DNA from: Deltaproteobacteria bacterium
Lineage (GTDB): Bacteria > Desulfobacterota_B > Binatia > Bin18
Length of the DNA stretch: 14,272 nt
NCBI GenBank assembly: GCA_012271025.1
Contig: JAAXHF010000146.1
Coordinates: forward strand, 1 to 14,272
Direction: 5' to 3'
The translations under genes and the position numbers were made by a program. The notes below the pieces were generated by a model, which saw only the letters and a program-made list of their open reading frames with translations, ran no database searches and was not told the origin of the DNA. Each line of letters begins with the position of its first letter. Position 1 is the stretch's first letter. Below are positions 6,145-13,260 of the stretch, in pieces.

Positions 6145-7806
6145 TCAGGGAGCCGCCTCGACCGCCTTCCACCCCTCTGGCTCATCGAGCCCGGACAGCT
6201 GGGCCAGCCGAGCATCAAGCTCGGGCAGCACGTGCTCGAAGGTGAACCGGTACAGGTGAACGCCGACAAACACGGTGTGCAACGAATTGGGGAATTGGTC
6301 GGGCCGTTTTTTCAGCAGCGTCCAGATGAACCGCAGGCTCTCGCGTTTATACTCCTCGGGCAGCTGTTGAAAGGCGCTCCGCATCACCCGCAGACGGGCC
6401 AGCAGGCCGCCGGTCTGGTGCGAGGTGGTGGCCGCCGAGCGGACGACCGTACTGCCCAGGACACGCCACGTATGCCGCAGACCGTTTTGCAGCCGGGCGA
6501 GCGATGAGGTCGGGCCGGGCTGCCGGCACAAGGCATCAAGCAGGCGCTCAAAGAACTCACGCGGCGTGTAGATCGTTTGCAGGATCTTGCGGTAGCCTTC
6601 GAGCAGGGTTTCGCGTGGCAGGACCGGCACGATATTGGTGAAGCCGCCGTGGGTCGTATACCGGTCGGAATTAGCATCGAGCAGCCGGCCGGCCTGTTCC
6701 AAACGCGTGTACAGGGGCGTGCTGGGCAGGGCGACCAGCAGCCCGACCATGGCGTTTGGAACGGCAATCTGGCGGATGAAGTCGATCTGCCGATCAAAGA
6801 TGTCCTCGCCATCGCTGTCAAAACCCAGAATAAAGCCTCCGGTGACCATCAGGCCGGCGTGCTGGATGGCCTTTACCGAATCGACCAGCGAGCGCTTGAT
6901 GTTCTGGTACTTCTTGGTCTCTTTGAGGCTGTCAATTGACGGCGTTTCAAGACCGAGAAAAACCGTCTTGAAATTCGACGCCACCATCTGGGCGATCAGC
7001 CCGTCGTCGTTGGCCAGATCGACGGTGGCCTCGGTGATGTAGGTGAAAGGCTGACCGTGCGCCTCGTTCCAGGCCGCCAGTTCGGGCAGCAGCTTTTTGA
7101 CCTCCCGCTTATTGCCGATAAAATTATCGTCAACGATGAACACACTGCCCCGGTAGCCGGCCTGGTACAGGGCATCCAGCTCGGCCAGGACCTGGGCCGG
7201 CGTTTTTGTGCGCGGCCGACGGCCAAACATCACGATGATGTCGCAGAACTCGCACTGGAACGGACAGCCGCGCGAGAACTGAATCGGCAGCGAGCCGTAC
7301 TGGTTGATATCGAGCAGATCGAAGCGAGGCGTCGGGCTGCGGGTCACGTCGGGCTTTTCGGAGCTGGTGTAGACCGCCTGGTAGGTGCCGGCCTCCAGGT
7401 CGGCCAGAAAAGCCGGCCAGGTGATTTCGCCCTCGTTCAGCACCAGGACATCGGCGTAGGGCTGACACTCCTCGGGGCAGGCGGTCGGAAACGGACCGCC
7501 AAAGACCACCAGCTTGCCCGCCGCCTTACACCGCTCGCCGACCGCAAACAGCGAGGTCTTCTGCGAAATCATGGCCGACAAACACACCATGTCGGCCCAC
7601 TCCAGGTCGTCATCGGTCAAGGCTCCACAGTTGAGATCGACCAGCCGAAACTCGTAATCGTCCGGCGTCAGAGCGGCGATGGTGATCAGGCCCAGCGGCG
7701 GCATGAAGGACTTTTTGTTGAATATGGGCAGGACGTACTGCATCCCCCAGTAGGTCAGGGGAAATTCAGGATAAACGAGTAGGATGCGACGATAGGGGTA
7801 CTGCAT
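6145..7806 (-). CDS. B12-binding radical SAM enzyme, DUF4070/HpnP-like
   Basis: The product has 553 residues. Residues 6-160 form a cobalamin-binding Rossmann-like domain that starts RILLVYPEFPLTYWGM and contains PPLGLITIAALTP, LVDLN, ADMVCLSAMI and VVFGGPFPTACPE. The radical SAM core starts at about 175, with cysteines C181, C185 and C188 in SRGCPFQCEFCDI, followed by FIVDDNFIGN, FLGLETP and GFILGFDSDGEDIF. The C-terminal part (from about 400) matches the DUF4070 type tail seen in hopanoid C-2 methylase HpnP and relatives. The likely role is cobalamin-dependent radical methylation or another radical step on a lipid or natural product. Methylhopanoid synthesis is possible, but no hopanoid gene is nearby. 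The start ATG has GGAGG 8-9 bases upstream. It heads a pair with the luciferase-like gene at 6095. Confidence 0.85.
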   Translation of the reverse strand: MQYPYRRILLVYPEFPLTYWGMQYVLPIFNKKSFMPPLGLITIAALTPDDYEFRLVDLNCGALTDDDLEWADMVCLSAMISQKTSLFAVGERCKAAGKLVVFGGPFPTACPEECQPYADVLVLNEGEITWPAFLADLEAGTYQAVYTSSEKPDVTRSPTPRFDLLDINQYGSLPIQFSRGCPFQCEFCDIIVMFGRRPRTKTPAQVLAELDALYQAGYRGSVFIVDDNFIGNKREVKKLLPELAAWNEAHGQPFTYITEATVDLANDDGLIAQMVASNFKTVFLGLETPSIDSLKETKKYQNIKRSLVDSVKAIQHAGLMVTGGFILGFDSDGEDIFDRQIDFIRQIAVPNAMVGLLVALPSTPLYTRLEQAGRLLDANSDRYTTHGGFTNIVPVLPRETLLEGYRKILQTIYTPREFFERLLDALCRQPGPTSSLARLQNGLRHTWRVLGSTVVRSAATTSHQTGGLLARLRVMRSAFQQLPEEYKRESLRFIWTLLKKRPDQFPNSLHTVFVGVHLYRFTFEHVLPELDARLAQLSGLDEPEGWKAVEAAP

Positions 7807-7872
7807 AGGCGTCCCTCCTCCTCACGTCCTATAGCCGACCCGGGTGGCGCTTGTACAGGGGCGGGACAGCAG

Positions 7873-7905
7873 CGGGGCAGGAACGGGGCAAGAACGGGGA
7901 TAGAC
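7873..7905. repeat. Three tandem 11-bp repeats in a divergent promoter region
   Basis: CGGGGCAGGAA, CGGGGCAAGAA and CGGGGATAGAC follow each other without gaps in the 183-bp space between the radical SAM and beta-oxidation genes. The spacing of about one helical turn would put all copies on one DNA face. A regulator site is possible. No regulator gene is adjacent. Confidence 0.4.
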
Positions 7906-7929
7906 ACACCGCGTCCGGCAACGCTACTT
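7901..7929 (+). promoter_or_regulatory. Possible sigma-70 promoter of the beta-oxidation operon
   Basis: TAGACA (7901-7906) and TACTTT (7924-7929) are separated by 17 bases and lie 60 bases ahead of the ATG at 7990. The -35 box is good (5 of 6) but the -10 box matches only 3 of 6. The last 11-bp repeat overlaps the -35 box. Confidence 0.3.
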
Positions 7930-7989
7930 TATCGTCAACACCGCCACACCCGGCCCGAGCGGCGCGAGGCCGCACAGAAAGGTTTCCAC

Positions 7990-10080
<2,091 letters not shown>

Positions 10081-10101
10081 CCGCAGACAGGAAGGAGAGG
10101 C

Positions 10102-10458
10102 ATGGCCATGGCACGAGGAACACTGGACTGGCACTATCACCGACCGAGTTGAGTGACGTGCAAGAAGGCGCAAGAGTTTCTTGCCCAAAACGACTGCACG
10201 GCTATCACCCAGGTCAACGCCCGCAAAGAACCCCTTGACCGTGAGGCGGCGCGTGAGCTGCTGCAAAGCGTCTCGCGCGTCATCGCCGTCAAGGGCAAAA
10301 AAGTCCTCCGCTTTGGGCTGAAAAAAGGCCGCGACCCGAGCGACGAACTCATGGCGGCGGTGATCGGTCCGTCCGGCAAGCTGCGCGCCCCGGCCATTCG
10401 CAAGGGCAAGACCCTCGTCGTCGGCTTTCATCCCGATGCCTACGCCGAGGTGGTGTGA
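10102..10458 (+). CDS. ArsC-family thioredoxin-fold selenoprotein (in-frame UGA as Sec)
   Basis: From ATG 10102 the frame is open to 10458 except for one TGA at 10150-10152. With that read as selenocysteine (U17), the product has 118 residues, the usual ArsC/Spx-like length. The N-terminus MAMARGTLDWHYHRPS leads straight into U-V-T-C-KKAQEFLAQ, exactly the CxxC active site at the end of the first strand, with U in place of the first Cys and C20 as partner. The rest is typical of the family: VNARKEPLDREAARELL, KGKKVLRFGL and APAIRKGKTLVVGF. AGGAG (10093-10097) is 4 bases before the first ATG and 10 before a second ATG at 10108, which may be the true start (MARG). A GTG at 10153 just behind the UGA has no ribosome site and would delete the first strand and the U. 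The likely role is thiol or selenol redox chemistry; arsenate reduction is not proven. A simple nonsense mutation is the alternative. Confidence 0.82.
10153..10184 (+). promoter_or_regulatory. Candidate bacterial SECIS element
   Basis: Immediately after the UGA (10150-10152) the RNA can form a perfect 7-bp stem, GCAAGAA (10160-10166) with TTCTTGC (10178-10184). The 11-nt apical loop GGCGCAAGAGU begins with GG. Bacterial SECIS hairpins lie inside the coding region just 3' of the UGA and carry a conserved G at the start of the apical loop, for SelB binding. The loop begins 14 bases after the UGA, slightly nearer than in E. coli fdhF (17, from memory). Confidence 0.65.
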
Positions 10459-10509
10459 GGACGAGCAGTTCAATGCGAATGACTGATAGCAAGCTCCCTT
10501 GAGGATCAC

Positions 10510-10538
10510 TTGCAGCTTTTTCCCAGGTTTCCTATTAT
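10510..10538 (+). promoter_or_regulatory. Sigma-70-like promoter of the toxin-antitoxin operon
   Basis: TTGCAG (10510-10515) and TATTAT (10533-10538) are separated by exactly 17 bases, only 15 bases before the toxin ATG, giving a very short leader. ATTAT (10534-10538) and ATAAT (10551-10555) form an imperfect dyad across the -10 box and start codon, where an Xre antitoxin could bind. The segment from 10459 on is visibly more AT-rich than the metabolic genes, which marks the start of the accessory region. Confidence 0.5.
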
Positions 10539-10553
10539 CAGAAAAAAGTAATA

Positions 10554-10925
10554 ATGGATGTATGGGACTTCCGGGAATATCAGAGCGCAACAGGGAGGCT
10601 TCCCGTATCGGAATGGTGTGAAGCGCTGTCACCAGGAAACCAGGCGAGAGCGGACAGGTTCATGCGCATTGCTCGACAGCTGGAGCGACTCGAAATGCCG
10701 TACTTTGGGAAATACCAAGAGTTGCTGGAGGCTCGATGGCACGGAGAAAACAATGTTCCGCACCGAATATTCTGCTACATCCCGTCCGGCCGGCGAGTGA
10801 TATTTCTGTGTGGCTGTACACACAAAGACAAGCGGTATGATCCGACAAACGCCTACGACACGGCTAGAGGACGCCGTAAGGAGATACAGGACCGGAGGGC
10901 AAGCACACGTGAGTTCGATTTCTAA
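10554..10925 (+). CDS. RelE/HigB-type toxin (Gp49-like, DUF891)
   Basis: The 123-residue product begins MDVWDFREYQSATGRLPVSEWCEAL and contains the family's core: RLEMPYFGKYQELLEARWHGENNVPHRIFCYIPSGRRVIFLCGCTHKDKRYDP, followed by an ArgLys-rich helix (TARGRRKEIQDR). In this family the toxin is a RelE-fold mRNA interferase that acts at the ribosome, and the toxin gene precedes the antitoxin gene, as here. The ATG lacks a strong ribosome site (only an A-rich stretch). The gene ends 17 bases inside the antitoxin frame that begins at GTG 10909, so translation is coupled. Confidence 0.85.
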   Translation: MDVWDFREYQSATGRLPVSEWCEALSPGNQARADRFMRIARQLERLEMPYFGKYQELLEARWHGENNVPHRIFCYIPSGRRVIFLCGCTHKDKRYDPTNAYDTARGRRKEIQDRRASTREFDF

Positions 10926-11451
10926 GCTGTGGCGAAAGTTGCGTAACAAAGCGTACCGGGACGGTTATACGGAAGCGCAGCTCTCCATCGAGGTTCCCTT
11001 CCAGGTCCGGGCGCTCCGAAAAGCACGCGGCTGGACCCAAGCTCAGCTCGCCGAGCGGTGCGGCATTCCGCAAGCCCGGATATCCCACATCGAACAGCCG
11101 GGCCGCGACCCGCTCTCATTGCGGACGCTGTACCGGCTGTCAGCCGCCTTTGATGTTGGATTGCTGGTTCAGTTTGTCCCGTTTAGTGAGTTGGTAAGCC
11201 GTGGAGCGGCATTCGATCCCAAGACCTTTCGTGTTCCCAGCTTCGAGGAAGACCAACACCCTCACTCCGACCCTCTCCCAGGGGGAGAAGAAACGTCCGC
11301 CGGTGCTGAACCAGATACTCCATCCGCCTCCCGGAACCGCTACCGGCTGCCCGATTTGAGCACTGGCCAGGCTGGCGCGGAGGACCCCCTTGAGGTCTAC
11401 TCGTGGCAAGACCTGCGCGGCTTGATCTACGGAGAGACGGAAACCCGGTGA
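10909..11451 (+). CDS. Xre-family antitoxin with extra C-terminal tail
   Basis: The start is GTG 10909, overlapping the toxin end, with GGAGG about ten bases upstream. Residues 31-85 form a classic helix-turn-helix (RALRKARGWTQAQLAERCGIPQARISHIE) followed by LRTLYRLSAAFDVGLLVQFVPFSELV. This is the pattern of antitoxins paired with Gp49/HigB toxins, which repress their own promoter. Such antitoxins normally stop near the SFEED seen at residues 111-115. This frame continues for 65 more residues. The first of these (116-128) are encoded by a REP-like hairpin. The rest (RYRLPDLS, DPLEVYSWQDLRGLIYGETETR) resembles the acidic end of a different antitoxin. The last base pairs overlap the PIN toxin start (GTGA), suggesting the tail may bind that toxin. 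This is 180 residues versus about 110 for the family. Confidence 0.85.
   Translation: MSSISKLWRKLRNKAYRDGYTEAQLSIEVPFQVRALRKARGWTQAQLAERCGIPQARISHIEQPGRDPLSLRTLYRLSAAFDVGLLVQFVPFSELVSRGAAFDPKTFRVPSFEEDQHPHSDPLPGGEETSAGAEPDTPSASRNRYRLPDLSTGQAGAEDPLEVYSWQDLRGLIYGETETR
11254..11290. repeat. REP-like palindromic element inside the antitoxin gene
   Basis: The segment reads CACCCTCACTCCGACCCTCTCCC, then A, then GGGGGAGA. It has the widespread proteobacterial intergenic pattern CCCTCACCCxxACCCTCTCCC-GGGAGAG, with a TCTCCC/GGGAGA stem. Such elements are normally intergenic. Here it begins exactly where the normal antitoxin would end and keeps the frame open. Confidence 0.55.
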
Positions 11452-11882
11452 TTGCAGTCGATACGAACCTGCTCGTCTACGCCCACCGCAATGAATCCCG
11501 TGTGCATGAAGCGGCTTTTGCGATTATGCGGACGCTTGCCGAAGGAAGCCAGATGTGGGCGATCCCCTGGCCCTGCTGCTACGAATTTCTGAGTGTGGTG
11601 ACAAACCACCGCATTTGGAAAGACGCGGCAACGCCGCCGGAGCGCGCCTGGCAGCAACTCGAAGCCTGGACCACATCGCCAAGCAACCGTCTGCTCGGCG
11701 AGACCGACGGCTTTTTCGACGTGTTGAGCGGCCTCGTGCAGCGGCCGCGGGTGCGTGGTGGGATCGTACACGATGCCCGGATCGCCGCGCTGTGCCTGGC
11801 GCACGGTGCTGAAGCATTACTCACCCGTGATCGTGATTTCTCGTTATTTCCAGAACTGCGAACACGCGATCCATTCGCATAA
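11448..11882 (+). CDS. PIN-domain ribonuclease toxin (VapC-like)
   Basis: The 144-residue product starts at GTG 11448, overlapping the antitoxin TGA by four bases, a coupled start typical of TA pairs. The PIN acidic residues are present: D5 in VIAVDTNLLVYAH, E46 in CCYEFLSVV, D109 in VHDARIAALCLAHG and D128 or D130 in LLTRDRDFSLFP. These residues bind Mg2+ or Mn2+ for RNA cleavage. The gene has no separate VapB in front. Its only possible antitoxin is the tailed Xre protein it overlaps. The call as PIN endonuclease is firm; the target RNA is unknown. Confidence 0.9.
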   Translation: MIAVDTNLLVYAHRNESRVHEAAFAIMRTLAEGSQMWAIPWPCCYEFLSVVTNHRIWKDAATPPERAWQQLEAWTTSPSNRLLGETDGFFDVLSGLVQRPRVRGGIVHDARIAALCLAHGAEALLTRDRDFSLFPELRTRDPFA

Positions 11883-11943
11883 GCTCGTGTCAGCGTACGC
11901 GCAAGGCGCTCAGCCGATTCAGCTGATGGAAGGCTGAGGCAGT

Positions 11944-12006
11944 ATGGACAACCGCTTTTTTGAACAGCCGGTCCTGAATTCTCCCTACTGCTCCCAGCGG
12001 AGATAG
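11944..12006 (+). pseudogene. N-terminal remnant resembling a restriction endonuclease
   Basis: A 20-codon frame, MDNRFFEQPVLNSPY followed by CSQRR and a stop, matches my memory of the opening residues of type III-like DEAD/DEAH restriction endonucleases (BPTD_3080 group), which start with a FFERPILNSPYEYP pattern. Homology stops after NSPY. The rest of such a gene (normally about 1000 codons) is absent. It lies between the PIN toxin and the zinc-finger gene. The match is short, so chance cannot be excluded. The remaining part of the 11883-12009 gap shows nothing else I can name. Confidence 0.4.
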
Positions 12007-12009
12007 GCT

Positions 12010-12255
12010 ATGTTCACCTGTGAGGTCTGTCATGCCAAGGAGAGCCGAGAGGCGATGGTAGACGAAACTTTTCGGATCGCTGGGAAGTACGTCCGAGTCG
12101 ATCATATTCCCGCCACGGTGTGTATTCGTTGTGGAGAAGAGACCTTCAGTCGTGAAACCACGGAAACAATTCGTCTGATGGTTCATGGACAAGCAAAACC
12201 GGCAAAGTCTGTCACCCTAGAGGTCTTCGAGTTTACACATGCCTCGAAAATCTAG
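12010..12255 (+). CDS. YgiT-type zinc-finger protein (MqsA N-terminal domain-like)
   Basis: The 81-residue product has two CxxC pairs, C4/C7 (MFTCEVCH) and C38/C41 (ATVCIRCGEETFS), in the zinc-binding arrangement of the MqsA antitoxin N-terminal domain. The MqsA DNA-binding helix-turn-helix half is missing, as in the many short YgiT-type proteins that normally follow a DUF4258 toxin gene. The sequence upstream holds no such toxin, only a restriction-gene-like remnant, so this looks orphaned. GGAG lies eight bases ahead of the ATG. The gene is clearly more AT-rich than the metabolic genes to the left. Confidence 0.8.
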   Translation: MFTCEVCHAKESREAMVDETFRIAGKYVRVDHIPATVCIRCGEETFSRETTETIRLMVHGQAKPAKSVTLEVFEFTHASKI

Positions 12256-12260
12256 TGGAA

Positions 12261-12324
12261 TAGTGGCCAGTGGTCAGTGATGAGTGGTCAGAGGCCAGCA
12301 GGGAGGGGAACTCGCCACTCGCCA
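12261..12324. repeat. GTGGTCAG-type palindromic repeat, left copy
   Basis: The segment starts AGTGGCCAGTGGTCAGTGATG and contains GAGTGGTCAG, then ends with CTCGCCACTCGCCAC. GAGTGG can pair with CCACTC. It shares its building blocks (AGTGGTCAGTGA, GAGTGGTCAG, CAGCAGGG, CCACTCGCC) with 13143-13210 on the other side of the Phd/VapC pair. No gene lies inside it. Confidence 0.65.
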
Positions 12325-12373
12325 CCGGTCTGTGGCCTTGGTTTTCCCGATTGTGGAAACGGTCCGGCGGCGG

Positions 12374-12400
12374 TTGACGGGGTAGCAACCGGTCGCTACC
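12374..12400 (+). promoter_or_regulatory. Palindromic operator and -35 box of the Phd/VapC module
   Basis: GGTAGC (12381-12386) and GCTACC (12395-12400) flank a central ACCGGT. Together they form a 20-bp palindrome with only one mismatched base pair, ending eight bases before the antitoxin ATG. TTGACG (12374-12379) directly precedes it and is a good -35 box; the matching -10 (near 12397) is weak. Antitoxins of this type bind such sites to repress their own operon. Confidence 0.6.
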
Positions 12401-12408
12401 TTGAGAGC

Positions 12409-12702
12409 ATGAAATCGGTCGGAATCAAGGTTCTGAACAGCCGGTTGAGCGAGTACGTCCGGCTCGCTGCTTCGGGCGAAACGATTCTCGTGACGGACCG
12501 TGACCAAGTGGTAGCGGAGCTCGGTCCGCTGAGGGAGACCCGGAGCCCGATCCTTGCCGATGCCTTCCTGGCCGACGCCGTGCGGTCCGGCGCGCTGACA
12601 CCGCCGACGCTGGCTGCCTCGGGGCCGCCACCAAAGCCCACGCCGGTTGCCCGGCTGGACGAGGTCCTGGCCGAACTGGACGAGAATCGGCGCGACCGGT
12701 GA
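12409..12702 (+). CDS. Phd/YefM-family antitoxin
   Basis: The 97-residue product starts at ATG 12409 with the conserved N-terminal DNA-binding segment VGIKVLNSRLSEYVRLAASGETILVTDRDQVVAELGP (residues 3-39). This is the prevent-host-death pattern. A proline-rich linker follows (PPTLAASGPPPKPTP), then an acidic C-terminal helix (LDEVLAELDENRRDR) that would cover the toxin active site. The ATG lacks a good ribosome site; GAGAG is nearest. Its TGA overlaps the toxin GTG by four bases. A frame extending back to 12277 covers the repeat and operator and is not coding. Confidence 0.88.
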   Translation: MKSVGIKVLNSRLSEYVRLAASGETILVTDRDQVVAELGPLRETRSPILADAFLADAVRSGALTPPTLAASGPPPKPTPVARLDEVLAELDENRRDR

Positions 12703-13109
12703 TCTATCTCGACACGTCCGTCGCGCTCGCGCATCTCCTCGCCGAGGATCACCAGCCTCCGGGTTCGCTCTGGGAGGAGACCCTGATTTCCAGCCGGCTG
12801 CTGGAATACGAGGTGTGGACCCCCCTGCACGCCCGCGGGCTCGCTACGTCCCACGGCGAGGCGGCACGCTGGCTGATCGGACAGATTGCGCTGCTAGAGC
12901 TTACCCCATCGGTGCTGGCGCGAGCGTTGGCTGCCTTTCCCGGGCCTGGCCCGTTGCGGACGCTTGATGCCCTGCATCTGGCGTCATGTGCGTACCTGGT
13001 CGATCACGGCCAGGAGGTCGCCCTCGCGAGCTATGACCGGCGGATGACCGCCGTCGCCCGCGCTATGGATATTCCGCTCTTCGATCTGGAAGCATCGCAA
13101 ACCGCATGA
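12699..13109 (+). CDS. vapC: PIN-domain ribonuclease toxin VapC
   Basis: The 136-residue product starts at GTG 12699 within the antitoxin stop (GTGA overlap). It has the PIN quartet D5 (IYLDTSVALAHL), E36 or E38 (SSRLLEYEVWTPL), D90 (RTLDALHLASCAYL) and D113 (LASYDRRMTAVAR), all expected for an active metal-dependent RNase. Family length is 130-140 residues, so it is complete. It forms one operon with the Phd-type antitoxin under the palindromic operator. It is unlike the other PIN protein of this window in sequence, so the two modules came in separately. Confidence 0.92.
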   Translation: MIYLDTSVALAHLLAEDHQPPGSLWEETLISSRLLEYEVWTPLHARGLATSHGEAARWLIGQIALLELTPSVLARALAAFPGPGPLRTLDALHLASCAYLVDHGQEVALASYDRRMTAVARAMDIPLFDLEASQTA

Positions 13110-13142
13110 ACGGGTCGCGCGCGCAAAAGCGGACAGCGGGGA

Positions 13143-13210
13143 GTAGTGGTCAGTGAATAGTAGCGAGTGGTCAGCAGGGCCCCCTAGACACTGGCCACTC
13201 GCCCCCCGGC
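13143..13210. repeat. GTGGTCAG-type palindromic repeat, right copy
   Basis: The segment begins AGTGGTCAGTGAATAG. GAGTGGTCAG (13165-13174) pairs with CTGGCCACTC (13191-13200), giving nine Watson-Crick pairs and one G-U around the CAGGGCCCC region. It is the counterpart of 12261-12324 and closes off the Phd/VapC module. Further right, TTCAAC/GTTGAA (13224-13240) forms a 6-bp hairpin. The 13110-13260 gap holds no gene. Confidence 0.65.
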
Positions 13211-13260
13211 CTTGCGTCGGCGGTTCAACCTCCTGTTGAATGGCGGATAATGTCCCCTTA

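Noticed and set aside
10153..10458. Independent GTG-started 101-residue protein
   Set aside because: It has no ribosome site at the right distance, and it lacks the first strand and first active-site residue of the fold. The frame continues upstream to an ATG with AGGAG if the UGA is read as Sec.
10489..10521. Terminator after the ArsC-like gene
   Set aside because: GCAAG and CTTGC with a following T5 run could form a weak hairpin, but the stem is only 5 bp with a 15-nt loop and overlaps the next promoter.
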